From Pontivivens ytuae (lineage in GTDB: Bacteria > Pseudomonadota > Alphaproteobacteria > Rhodobacterales > Rhodobacteraceae): 64,000 bases of DNA. The position numbers were made by a program, and so were the translations under genes. The notes below the pieces were generated by a model, which made no database searches, was not told the DNA's origin, and saw only the letters and a program-made list of their open reading frames with translations. The stretch spans positions 3,080,001 to 3,144,000 of the forward strand of contig NZ_CP064942.1 in NCBI RefSeq assembly GCF_015679265.1, in the 5' to 3' direction. This document shows, piece after piece, positions 51,097-59,625 of this stretch (the first letter of the stretch is position 1; each line of letters begins with the position of its first letter).

Positions 51097-53219
51097 GGAC
51101 CGGCCTTCTCGCTGGCATTGTTCTGATCTTTTGGGCGGGTAAGGCGGTCAGCCAAGAACTCGCGCCCCTTCGTGCGGGTGAACACCCGACATTCTCGCGG
51201 ATCGTGATCGACGCGCCGCCTCCAGCGAACTGGTTTGCGCGTCATCGTGGGCGCGACGTGGTCGTGGTTCTTCCGGGTCTCGACATTCGCGGTGTCGAGG
51301 ATGTCTTCGCCCGGATGCCGAGGACCCGCATCCTCTCGGTTCTGCGCACTACTCGCGGCCTCCGCCTGCGCTTGGGCTGCAACTGCGCGGTCCAGGCCTT
51401 TGCTCTGGACGACCGGCATCTAGTGATCGACGTTCGAGATCCTCAGGCTGCACCTGCCGTAGAACGGCCAGATTTGCTTCAAGACGACAATCCTGAACAG
51501 GCGGAGCCTCTCACGTCTGCGAATGCGGATGCTCCCGATCCAATGGAGGAAATCGCTCCCCCAGCCGCCGACCTTGACGCGGCGCGTCAGTCCCTGATCC
51601 GAGAGCTGACGCGCGCGGCCGACCAAGGACTTCTCGACTTCGTGGAGGAACCAGGGCGAGCTGCTGTTTCGCAGCAGTCATCGCTGGAAGAGCCCAGCGG
51701 TTCCGCGGATGTTGCCGACCTCGAGGCCGCGATGGATGCGCTGCGCTCGGATCAGCAGATTCGGGTGCGAACCGCCTACGACGGACCCTCGCCCGTACCC
51801 CAAGACCCTCCTTCCTGCGGGCCGCCCAGTATAGCGCTTTTCTCCGACGATCCGCCCGAGGCCGAGTACGGCGATGTCATCGAGCTGCGCGCCTCCCTGC
51901 TCGGCGAGTTCGACCGACCCGATCCCGACGTGCTGCGCGCCCTGATCGAGCGCTACATCATCATGAGCTTCGGGACGGAGGCCCGATCCTTGCTGGCCGC
52001 CTATCCGGACGTGCTCCCCGAACGGGATCTGTACGCGGACATGGCTCTGATCGCCGAGGGTGAAACGGTGACCAGCGGGCCACTCGCATCTCTCGCTCAA
52101 TGTCCCGGGATCGCCGGTGTTTGGGGCCGGACAGCGGCCGGTCCGGGCGCTTTGGTCTCCGATGAAACGACTGAAAAGCAGCTTGAGGCCCTAGGAACAC
52201 TTCCATCCGACGCTCGAGCTCTGCTTGGAGGCGCTCTGGCCGAGGTGCTCATGGATGACGACAACATCGAGACAGCCGCCGAAGTCCTTGCGCTAGTGCG
52301 GCGCAGTGGTCAGCCGCTGTCACCTCGGATGGCTTTCGTGGCGGCGAGATTGGCGCTCGAGAACGGTGACGTATCGGAGGGCGAGACTGCGCTTCTCGCA
52401 CTCACCGATGCTACCGGAACCGTGTCGGCCGAAGCGATCGCGCTTCTGACACAACGACAGCTGGATCGTGGAGAAGAAATCCGGCAGTCGCTGCGGCTCG
52501 ATCTGCAGGCGGCGGCATTCATGCTTCGCGGCAGCCCGCTGGGTGAGCGTTTGATTGGGCTGATCGCGCGGGAACATGCGGCCCGCGGCGACCTGCATAT
52601 CGCGCTACAGGCGATCCGCGACAGTGTTGTACGCGAACCGGAGCGCGCTGCTTTCTGGAGCGATGTGACGGCTGCTTTGATTATCGAAACCGAGCCTGAC
52701 ACACCGAACTTCGCACGTGCGCTGACCGAGTTTGCCGATCTGCTCCCGCTGGATGAGCGTGGTGACCGAGCTCGGCGATCGGGGGCCGCCGGGCTGATTT
52801 CGCTCGGGCTGCCGAGTCCGGCACTCGACCTGCTTGGACCCGCGCTTGGACGACGCGACGCTGCGGCTCGGGTTCTGGCGGCGCGGGCTTTGCGAATGAG
52901 CGGCGCGTCGGAGGCTGCGCTGGGTCAGTTGTCAGGTCTCGACAGTGACGCGGCAAATCTGGAGCGGCTCGACATCCTCATTCGCGCCGGGGCGTTCGAA
53001 CAGGCCCGCGAAACGCTTCGCCGACTTCCGGTTGCGCGTCGTCCGGAAGCGGCCCGCCTTTTGCTGGCCGAGCAGGAGGAGGGCTCAGCTAGCTCTGCTA
53101 CCTTGGAGGAAGGAGGGCGCGCGATCGCTGATCCGCTGTCGCTGCAGTCGAGCCGCCAACTTCTCGCCGAAACAGCCGAGATCCGGGAGGGGGCTGGCCA
53201 ACTTCTGGGGGCTGAGTGA
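51093..53219 (+). CDS. Large hypothetical periplasmic protein, AMIN-like N-terminus and helical repeats
   Basis: Unknown family, 708 residues. A signal peptide (about 1-20, MRTGLLAGIVLIFWAGKAVS) is followed by a beta domain of AMIN-like pattern (RIVIDAPPPANWFARHRGRD and FALDDRHLVIDVRDP), an acidic linker (about 130-230), and a long helical, TPR-like C-terminal part from about 300. It is translated from the motA stop and probably takes part in motor or peptidoglycan-related assembly. Codon use in the 3' two thirds is less GC-rich than its neighbours. Confidence 0.75.
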   Translation: MRTGLLAGIVLIFWAGKAVSQELAPLRAGEHPTFSRIVIDAPPPANWFARHRGRDVVVVLPGLDIRGVEDVFARMPRTRILSVLRTTRGLRLRLGCNCAVQAFALDDRHLVIDVRDPQAAPAVERPDLLQDDNPEQAEPLTSANADAPDPMEEIAPPAADLDAARQSLIRELTRAADQGLLDFVEEPGRAAVSQQSSLEEPSGSADVADLEAAMDALRSDQQIRVRTAYDGPSPVPQDPPSCGPPSIALFSDDPPEAEYGDVIELRASLLGEFDRPDPDVLRALIERYIIMSFGTEARSLLAAYPDVLPERDLYADMALIAEGETVTSGPLASLAQCPGIAGVWGRTAAGPGALVSDETTEKQLEALGTLPSDARALLGGALAEVLMDDDNIETAAEVLALVRRSGQPLSPRMAFVAARLALENGDVSEGETALLALTDATGTVSAEAIALLTQRQLDRGEEIRQSLRLDLQAAAFMLRGSPLGERLIGLIAREHAARGDLHIALQAIRDSVVREPERAAFWSDVTAALIIETEPDTPNFARALTEFADLLPLDERGDRARRSGAAGLISLGLPSPALDLLGPALGRRDAAARVLAARALRMSGASEAALGQLSGLDSDAANLERLDILIRAGAFEQARETLRRLPVARRPEAARLLLAEQEEGSASSATLEEGGRAIADPLSLQSSRQLLAETAEIREGAGQLLGAE

Positions 53220-53458
53220 CCGTGATGGGAGGATATCGCTGAAAGGGTTGACAGCGCATTGGTGAGGGTTGTCTGCAGCAAGTTGCTTGGATCACCCGAG
53301 CTCGCTGGTGGTGTCGGCAAGAAGCGCAAATCCGATCAGAGGAACTCTATGTTCTGAAAGGCTACGAAGTTTCGCGTTTTTCAGTCGCGGTTATCGAAAT
53401 GCTTCCGTGCTAACAAAGCGTGGGGCGTTCACGTACGGGGCTGGCTCTCCTCAGCGGG
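53220..53458. other. Gene-free, lower-GC gap at end of flagellar block
   Basis: A 239-bp stretch without a plausible gene or clear hairpin. It is visibly richer in A and T than the flanks and separates the end of the motor operon from the convergent DUF4198 gene. No attachment site, integrase remnant or direct repeat is visible. Confidence 0.5.
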
Positions 53459-54250
53459 TTACTTGGGCGGAGAGAGCCATGTCACGGAGGCCCAGTGGGA
53501 GCGCCAGACGGGTCCGTCGTCCGGGGCAACGGGCAGACTCTCCATGATGACGGCGTTTGCGAGGTAGAGGCCGGGAGTGTTGAGGGGGATGTCTGCTTTG
53601 CCGTTTGCGTTTGTCGTCAAGGGGTGGAGGGTGACTATCCCGGACGGGTCGCGGTGGAAGAGGTTGATGCGGGCATCAGCCAGGGGGGAGCCTTGGTCGA
53701 AAAGGGTGAGCGTGGTCGGCTCGACGGTCCATGGCTGGCCGCTGGCGACGATCTCGGTGCGCAGGCCGACGCGGCGGTCCGAGCTCACGATGCCGTCGCC
53801 GACAGGAAGCAGGGCCTTGGCGTGGCGGACGTATTCTTCCTGAAAACCCGAGGGGGGAAGGCCGCGGGCCGCGTGGGCCTCGAGCAGGTCGTCGAGGCCC
53901 TCGTACTCCGCGAAACGGGCGAAGCGGGCGGGATCGTTGTAGGTGATCGTCTGGGCCGACGCTTCGTGCACGACGATGTAGAGCCCGGCGCCGTTCACCT
54001 CGTGATAAAGCGCCGGGATGTCGCCGAGGCGGCCCTCCACCGTCTCGACCCCGTTCGGGCCGATCACCTCGAAGCGTTCGAAGGTCGAGGGCAGGTAGGG
54101 CAGGTTGTTGCCCGACAGCTCCTGCCCGACGCGCAGGCGTGCGGTGATCGCCTCACCCGGTTCGAAGCGCGCCGCCGTGGGCTCGATCCAGAATTCGTGG
54201 CCCGCCGCTGGTACCGCCAGCAGCCAGGCCGCCACAACCCATCGGATCAT
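53459..54250 (-). CDS. Periplasmic DUF4198 domain protein, fourth gene of the glucosylglycerol operon
   Basis: A 263-residue exported protein: a signal peptide (MIRWVVAAWLLAVPAAG) then the DUF4198 hallmark HEFWIEPTAARFEPGEAITA. The domain is an Ig-like beta sandwich (LTLFDQGSPLADARINLF, then ANGKADIPLNTPGLYLANAV). Family members lie near nickel/cobalt or heme systems in some bacteria. Here it is coupled to ggpS by an ATGA overlap (54247-54250), so an osmolyte-linked periplasmic role is possible. The start is fixed by the signal peptide and the overlap. Confidence 0.85.
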   Translation of the reverse strand: MIRWVVAAWLLAVPAAGHEFWIEPTAARFEPGEAITARLRVGQELSGNNLPYLPSTFERFEVIGPNGVETVEGRLGDIPALYHEVNGAGLYIVVHEASAQTITYNDPARFARFAEYEGLDDLLEAHAARGLPPSGFQEEYVRHAKALLPVGDGIVSSDRRVGLRTEIVASGQPWTVEPTTLTLFDQGSPLADARINLFHRDPSGIVTLHPLTTNANGKADIPLNTPGLYLANAVIMESLPVAPDDGPVWRSHWASVTWLSPPK

Positions 54251-55752
54251 GCTGCGTCGTCGGCCGCGTGGTCGACTCGGCGCAGCCGGTCGAAGAGGGC
54301 GGTCTGCGAGCCGACCCAGCCGTTGATGTCGAAGGCACGGACGCGGGCGCGCAAGCGCTCCATCCGGCCGCGCATCTCCTCGGCATCCATAGCGAGCGCC
54401 TGTTCGATACCACTGTCCATGCTGGCATGGCTGAACGGGTTCACCGGCACCGCCCCGTCGAGCAACACCGCGACGCCCGCGAACTCGGAGAGCACCAGCA
54501 CACCGCCGAGATCCGCGCGGGTCATACAGAACTCGCTCGCTACCAGGTTCAGGCCATCGGCCAGCGGTGTGATCCAGGCGACGTCGGCCGCACGGTAGTA
54601 CGCAAGCAACTCCTTGAACGGGATCGCAGTCGAGATCAGCGCCACCGGCTGCCATTCGAAGGAGCCGTACGTGCCGTTGATCCGGCCCGTCAGCTCCTCG
54701 ATCCGCTGCTGGATCTCCTCATAGGCGGTCATGTTCCGGTTCGCACCGACGGAGACATGCATCAGGCGGACCTTGCCGTGCAGGTCGGGGCGTTTGGCCA
54801 GCAGCCGCTCGAACGCCTCGAGCTGCTGCACGTTGCCCTTGGTGTAATCGGTGCGGGAGACGGAGACGATGAGCTGCTGCTCGCCGAGATCGGCGCGGAT
54901 CTCCTCGACCTTGGCCTGCACCTCGGGCTCGGCCATGCAGCTTTCGATGTAGTCGGTGTCGACGCCCACCGGGGAGGTATCGACGATGATGTCGTGCTCG
55001 TGGTGGCGCAGCGCCTTGATGGTGTTGCGCTCGGACAGGGCCATGCCGCGAGGGCTCATTTCCTCGATCGTCGGGGCCTCGTCGATGGTGCGCGACGAGG
55101 TGAGCGAACGCGCCACCGCCTTGAAATTGTTGGAGTAGCGCGGGATGTGGAAGCCGACCGCGTCGGCCTCCAGCAGCGAGCGCACGATCTCCTCTCGCCA
55201 AGGCAGCACGTTGAAAAGGTCGGGGTTCGGGAAGGGCGTGTGGTGGAAGAACGCGATCTTTACCGACGGTTTCAACTGCCGCAGATAGGCCGGCACCAGC
55301 CACAGGTTGTAGTCGTGGACCCAGACGACGGCATCGTCGCTGGCCTCGGCCGCCGCGGCCTCCGCAAACGCCCAGTTCACCTGCCGGAACATCGGCCAGT
55401 CCACGGGGTCGTAGTTGTAGCGCTCCTTGAAGCCGTGGAGGATCGGCCAGAACGCTTCCTTCGAGCTGACATGGTAGAAGCTCGTCACCTGCTCCGGCGT
55501 CAGCGGCAGGCGGGAGACGTTGTACTTCCCGTAGCTGTCATCGATCTCGATCACCCGCTCGAACTCGGGATTGGCCGGGTCCTCGGCATATTTCCACGCG
55601 ACCCAGGAGGCCTTCGACACGCGGCCGAAGAAGCTCTTCAGCGTCGGCACGATCCCGTTGGGCGAGGAGTTCTCGCGCAGCTCGATCTTGCCGTCGACCT
55701 CGACCTCCTCATAGGGCTGGCGGTGATAGACGATGACGAGATCGGAGCTCAT
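54247..55752 (-). CDS. ggpS: Glucosylglycerol-phosphate synthase (GT20)
   Basis: A 501-residue GT20 glycosyltransferase. It matches remembered GgpS rather than OtsA: it starts LVIVYHRQPYEEV and carries ENSSPNGIVPTLKSFF, FYHVSSKEAFWPILHGF, WVHDYNLWLVPAYLRQLKPS and AFFHHTPFPNPDLFNVLPWR. OtsA instead begins with an SNR loop. GgpS couples ADP-glucose with glycerol-3-phosphate. The nucleotide-site Arg-Lys pair lies in SVSRTDYTKGN and the acceptor-side DGLNLVASE is intact. It overlaps the phosphatase and DUF4198 genes by ATGA. If the call is wrong, trehalose-phosphate synthase is the alternative. Confidence 0.88.
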   Translation of the reverse strand: MSSDLVIVYHRQPYEEVEVDGKIELRENSSPNGIVPTLKSFFGRVSKASWVAWKYAEDPANPEFERVIEIDDSYGKYNVSRLPLTPEQVTSFYHVSSKEAFWPILHGFKERYNYDPVDWPMFRQVNWAFAEAAAAEASDDAVVWVHDYNLWLVPAYLRQLKPSVKIAFFHHTPFPNPDLFNVLPWREEIVRSLLEADAVGFHIPRYSNNFKAVARSLTSSRTIDEAPTIEEMSPRGMALSERNTIKALRHHEHDIIVDTSPVGVDTDYIESCMAEPEVQAKVEEIRADLGEQQLIVSVSRTDYTKGNVQQLEAFERLLAKRPDLHGKVRLMHVSVGANRNMTAYEEIQQRIEELTGRINGTYGSFEWQPVALISTAIPFKELLAYYRAADVAWITPLADGLNLVASEFCMTRADLGGVLVLSEFAGVAVLLDGAVPVNPFSHASMDSGIEQALAMDAEEMRGRMERLRARVRAFDINGWVGSQTALFDRLRRVDHAADDAA

Positions 55753-56513
55753 GCCGCCACCTCATGCACTTCGGGGTGGAGGTCGAAGGCGGCGATCGCC
55801 TCGATGATACCGGCCGCGCCGATCGCCGCGCAGTGGCGCGCGGTCTGGATGTCGCGCGTGGCGTCGAGCAGCGGCTGCTCCGAACCGCCGACGACGGCAC
55901 CCTGCAGGCCCGTCTGGAACATGGACAGATCGTTGAGCGTGTCGCCCGCGACCAGCGTTCGTCCATGTGCGATGCCGAAATGGTCGAGGAAGCGCAGCAG
56001 CGTCGGCCCCTTGCTCACCCCCGGCGGCAGCACGTCGAAGAACCGGTTGTCCGAGATCAGGACGTCGAGGCCCATCTCGCGCACGCGCCCCTCCGCCACC
56101 CCGTCATAGGCGTGCGGATCGTAGTCGTAGCTGACGCGGTAGCGGAACGGCGTCGGCTGAAGCGTCAGCCCCGCGGCCCCGTCGAGCGTCGCGCGCACCG
56201 CGTCGCCCCGGCCGCCCCAGAGCTCGGCGATCTGCTCCTCCAGCGGCTCGATCACGTGGATCTTGCGCTCCCGCACCTCGGCCACCGTGGTGCCCACGTC
56301 GCCGATCACGTAGTCCGGCCAGGGCACGAAGCCGTCGCTGCACAGGCTCTCGATGAACATCGGATCGCGGCCCGAGACGAAGACCAGACCCACGCTGTCG
56401 CGCCGCGCCTCGATCCAGTCGTAGAGCGTGCGCCGGTCGTCCTCGGTCCCGCCGAGGAACGTGCCGTCGAGATCGGTGGCGAGGGTGAAGGTCTTTTGCC
56501 CCGCAGGGGTCAT
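55749..56513 (-). CDS. HAD-IIB phosphatase, probable glucosylglycerol-3-phosphatase
   Basis: A 254-residue HAD hydrolase of the IIB (sucrose/trehalose/mannosyl-phosphatase) type: motif I ATDLDGTFLGG, motif II FVSGRD, motif III K (GVSKGPTLLRF) and motif IV AGDTLNDLSMF. It is not the StpA-type GgpP of Synechocystis but resembles the phosphatase half of fused GgpPS proteins of heterotrophs. It would release glucosylglycerol from its phosphate. Both ends overlap neighbours by ATGA. Confidence 0.8.
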   Translation of the reverse strand: MTPAGQKTFTLATDLDGTFLGGTEDDRRTLYDWIEARRDSVGLVFVSGRDPMFIESLCSDGFVPWPDYVIGDVGTTVAEVRERKIHVIEPLEEQIAELWGGRGDAVRATLDGAAGLTLQPTPFRYRVSYDYDPHAYDGVAEGRVREMGLDVLISDNRFFDVLPPGVSKGPTLLRFLDHFGIAHGRTLVAGDTLNDLSMFQTGLQGAVVGGSEQPLLDATRDIQTARHCAAIGAAGIIEAIAAFDLHPEVHEVAA

Positions 56514-57610
56514 GGAAGAAGCTCCTCAAATCTGATCTGGGCCTCGGTTTCGGCCGGGTGAGCGATGGAGATGTCGAGCGCGCGCGGCTCCGCCTCGATG
56601 GGCGCGGCCCAGTAGGCGGCGAACGCCTCGCCGATGGGCTGGCCGTCCGCCACGATGGAGCGGACCATCTCGCAGATCGGCATATGGAGGTTGTGGCGGC
56701 GGGCAAGGTCGGTGACGGTCGTGGCGTTCTCCCGCCCCTCCACCACGACAGGCTTGCCGCCGAAGACCTGATCCTCCGCGATGCCCTGACCGCGCTGCGC
56801 GCCATAGGAGAAGTTGCGCGACTTGGTGGACGAGCAGGTGAGCATCAGATCACCGATGCCGCTGAGCCCGGTCACGGTTTCCCTCCGTCCGCCGAGCACG
56901 ACGGCCAGTTCCTTGATCTCGGCAAGGCCCCGGGTGATGAGTGCTGCGCGCACGTTCTCCCCGAACCCGGCGCCGGCGAGGATGCCGCAGGCGATGGCGA
57001 TCACGTTCTTTACCGCGCCGCCGATCTCCACCCCGATCAGGTCGTCGGAGACGTAGGGGCGGAAGCTGTCGGTGGTCAGCGTCGCTGCCAGCCGGGCCGC
57101 CGCGATGTCGGGCATCGCCGTCGCTCCGTCGGCCGCCGAGGTGCAGGCGATGGTGACGGCGGTCGGATGCTCCGCCGCGGTCTCTACCGCGAATGTGGGG
57201 CCTGAGACGGCGCCGAGCACGCGGCCCGGGGCGGCATCGGCCGCGATCCCGGTCATCAAAAGGCCCGTGCCCGCCTCGATCCCCTTCGCGCAGATGAAGA
57301 ACGGCGCGTCGGCGGGGGCATGGGCGGCGGCAAGCTCGCTCATGGCGCGGATGCTGCGCGAGGGCGTGACGATCAGGACGACCTGCGCGTCGGCCAGCGC
57401 CTCCTCCGGATCGGTGGTCGCGCCGATGCCCTCGGGCAAGGCGATGTCGGGCAGGTAGGCGGAGTTGCGCGCCTCGTCCCGCAGCTCCGCCACGATATCC
57501 TCCCGCCGGGCGAGCAGCGAGACATCGCGACCGGCCCGCCGCGCGACGGCCGCGAGTGCCGTGCCCCATGCCCCGCCGCCAATAACGGCCACACGGTCAT
57601 AGGCGAGCAT
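56510..57610 (-). CDS. gpsA: NAD(P)-dependent glycerol-3-phosphate dehydrogenase
   Basis: A 366-residue GpsA: GxGxxG in VAVIGGGAWGTALAAVARRA, ICAKGIEAGTG, GPTFAVE, and the catalytic Lys in GGAVKNVIAIACG. It makes glycerol-3-phosphate from dihydroxyacetone phosphate, the GgpS acceptor. The start chosen is ATG 57608-57610 because GGAG lies 9 bp upstream; ATG 57646 adds 12 residues. It is first in the operon. Whether a second housekeeping gpsA exists elsewhere in the genome is not visible. Confidence 0.93.
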   Translation of the reverse strand: MLAYDRVAVIGGGAWGTALAAVARRAGRDVSLLARREDIVAELRDEARNSAYLPDIALPEGIGATTDPEEALADAQVVLIVTPSRSIRAMSELAAAHAPADAPFFICAKGIEAGTGLLMTGIAADAAPGRVLGAVSGPTFAVETAAEHPTAVTIACTSAADGATAMPDIAAARLAATLTTDSFRPYVSDDLIGVEIGGAVKNVIAIACGILAGAGFGENVRAALITRGLAEIKELAVVLGGRRETVTGLSGIGDLMLTCSSTKSRNFSYGAQRGQGIAEDQVFGGKPVVVEGRENATTVTDLARRHNLHMPICEMVRSIVADGQPIGEAFAAYWAAPIEAEPRALDISIAHPAETEAQIRFEELLP

Positions 57611-57836
57611 GTCGGACGGCTCCACAGGCGCTTGGTTCTGAATCATGAAGTCTTTTCGCTTGTTCGGGATGTAACGAAAGGGTGGAGCGGCGCCGCCCGA
57701 TTTCAAGGCGAGACACCCTCTGGTTGTGCGTTGCGGCAAAACGGCAATAGTCTGAGATGCTTCTTGATTTACAGCCCTTTTGCCTTGTTCAGGGCCAAGC
57801 CCTCGGAAATGATCCGGCGCAACTATGGGGGATGCA

Positions 57837-58820
57837 ATGTCCGGCTTCATCAAGAACGCTTCAGCAGCTTTTCTTCTCTGCGCTCTGGCGGCCTGCGGCG
57901 GCGGCGGTGGTGGCGGTAGCAGCTCGTCGTCGCCGCAATTCGGTCCCGCGCCTGCGGAGGGTCTGACCCTCGCACAGCTCAGCGATGGTGAGTTCGTCAC
58001 GTCCCGCAACTCGGGCGGTATCGGCAAGTCGATCCGTTACCGGGAGGACGACAGCTCAACGGTTGGTGGCGAGGCGGATGTCGCGGTGAACAGCTCGGAT
58101 CTGAAGATCGACGGCATTATCGCGACCGACGATATCGAGACCGGCCTTATCCGCATCGTGTTCAACGAAAATACATCCGCCAACGTGCAGCTCCAGAACG
58201 GTGTTTTTGTCGGCACGACGGTCGGTGGCAGCCGGACGGTCAATCTCCAGTCGCTCAATCTCGACGACATCGGCACGGATCCTGGCGACTATCAGTCTGT
58301 GATTGCGGGCGTCTACGAGTCGCCCACGGCGACGGGCGATCAGAACACCTTCTTCGGCGGCTTCCACGCGGGCTCGCTGGCGCCGACATCGGCGCTCACC
58401 GGCACGAGCGTGGTCTTCACCGGCGAAATGAGCGGCCGCTACGTGCGGGTCGACGACACCACCACCGCGCTGGAGGTCAGCGACGCGACCGGCGACGTCT
58501 CGATCACCTTCGACTTCACGAACGGTACGATCGGCTCGCTGTCCGGTATCTCCAACATCGTGCTGACCAATGTGAGCGGCGCGGGTCCCAACCGGGCGAT
58601 CACCGACGTGCTCCAGATCACGAACGGCACGATCTCCGGCAACGAGTGGGACGGCGACTTCACCGTCTTGAACCCGGACATCTTCAACGCCACGCCCACC
58701 AACAGCACCATCTCCGGCCGCTTCTACGGCCCGGACGGCAGCGAGACGGCGGGCGCGTTCCGTCTGAACGACGAGGGCGGCGACGAGTTTCTCGCCGGCG
58801 TGATCGTCGCCAAGGAGTGA
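57837..58820 (+). CDS. Transferrin-binding protein-like surface lipoprotein
   Basis: A 327-residue lipoprotein: lipobox LAAC (about residue 20), then a Gly6-Ser5 linker and a TbpB-like beta-barrel. The C-terminal ISGRFYGPDGSETAGAFRLN and GVIVAKE pattern is the barrel signature of Slam-exported surface lipoproteins. It probably binds a host or environmental ligand such as heme or metal; the ligand is unknown. A Slam exporter gene is not in the window. The start is ATG 57837 with GGGGGA upstream; divergent from gpsA. Confidence 0.8.
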   Translation: MSGFIKNASAAFLLCALAACGGGGGGGSSSSSPQFGPAPAEGLTLAQLSDGEFVTSRNSGGIGKSIRYREDDSSTVGGEADVAVNSSDLKIDGIIATDDIETGLIRIVFNENTSANVQLQNGVFVGTTVGGSRTVNLQSLNLDDIGTDPGDYQSVIAGVYESPTATGDQNTFFGGFHAGSLAPTSALTGTSVVFTGEMSGRYVRVDDTTTALEVSDATGDVSITFDFTNGTIGSLSGISNIVLTNVSGAGPNRAITDVLQITNGTISGNEWDGDFTVLNPDIFNATPTNSTISGRFYGPDGSETAGAFRLNDEGGDEFLAGVIVAKE

Positions 58821-58827
58821 CGGGCGC

Positions 58828-59625
58828 CTAGCGCGCCGCGTTCGGGAAGAAGAGCTGGGTGCCCTCGCGGTCGTAGGCCGCGATGGCATCCTGCCCGTCC
58901 TCCGACAGCATCCAATCGACGAAGCGCAGGGCAGGCTCCGCCGCCACGCTGGGGCAATGCTCGGGCGAGACCGGGATGATGCCGTACTGGTTGAAGAGCG
59001 CGTCGTCCCCCTCGAACAAAAGGTCCAGATCGCCGCGATTGCCGAAGGCGAGCCAGGTCGCGCGGTCCGTCAGCGTATAGCCCTCCATCCCCACCGCGAT
59101 GTTGAGCGTCGCGCCCATGCCCGACCCCGTCTCGCGATACCAGGTGCCTGAGGCGGAGGAGGCGTCGATACCCGCACCCTCCCACAACGCCTGCTCGCGC
59201 CGGTGCGTGCCGGAATCGTCGCCGCGGGACACGAAGGTCGCGCGGGCCTCGGCGATCCGGCTGAGCGCCTCGGCCACGTCCGCGGCTCCGGCGAGCTCCA
59301 ACGGATCGTCCTGCGGCCCCACGATGATGAAATCGTTATACATCAGGTCGTGGCGGACGGAGCCGAAGCCCGCCTCCACGAACGCCTCCTCGGCTGCCGT
59401 CGCGTGGACCAGCAGCACGTCGCCGTCGCAGTTCTGCGCGTTGCGGATCGCCTGGCCGGTGCCGACCGCGACCACGCGCACCTCGATCCCCGTCGCGGCC
59501 TCGAATTGCGGCAGGATCGCCTCATAAAGCCCGGAGTTCTGCGTCGAGGTCGTGGACTGCACCGTGATGACCTCCGCCGAGGCGGGCAGGGCGGTGAGGG
59601 CGAGCAGCAGGGCGCGCAGGCTCAT
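58828..59625 (-). CDS. tupA: Tungstate ABC transporter substrate-binding protein
   Basis: A 265-residue periplasmic binding protein with a signal peptide (ending PASA). The N-terminal VQSTTSTQNSGLYEAILPQF contains the TTTS-like oxyanion loop of TupA, and SRGDDSGTHRREQALW is the second signature. It binds tungstate (possibly also molybdate) with high affinity. It overlaps tupC by 4 bp and is convergent with the TbpB-like gene (7 bp). Confidence 0.9.
   Translation of the reverse strand: MSLRALLLALTALPASAEVITVQSTTSTQNSGLYEAILPQFEAATGIEVRVVAVGTGQAIRNAQNCDGDVLLVHATAAEEAFVEAGFGSVRHDLMYNDFIIVGPQDDPLELAGAADVAEALSRIAEARATFVSRGDDSGTHRREQALWEGAGIDASSASGTWYRETGSGMGATLNIAVGMEGYTLTDRATWLAFGNRGDLDLLFEGDDALFNQYGIIPVSPEHCPSVAAEPALRFVDWMLSEDGQDAIAAYDREGTQLFFPNAAR

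Noticed and set aside
54247..55752. Trehalose-6-phosphate synthase (otsA)
   Set aside because: The N-terminus and several blocks match GgpS better, and the operon supplies glycerol-3-phosphate. Kept as the alternative call.
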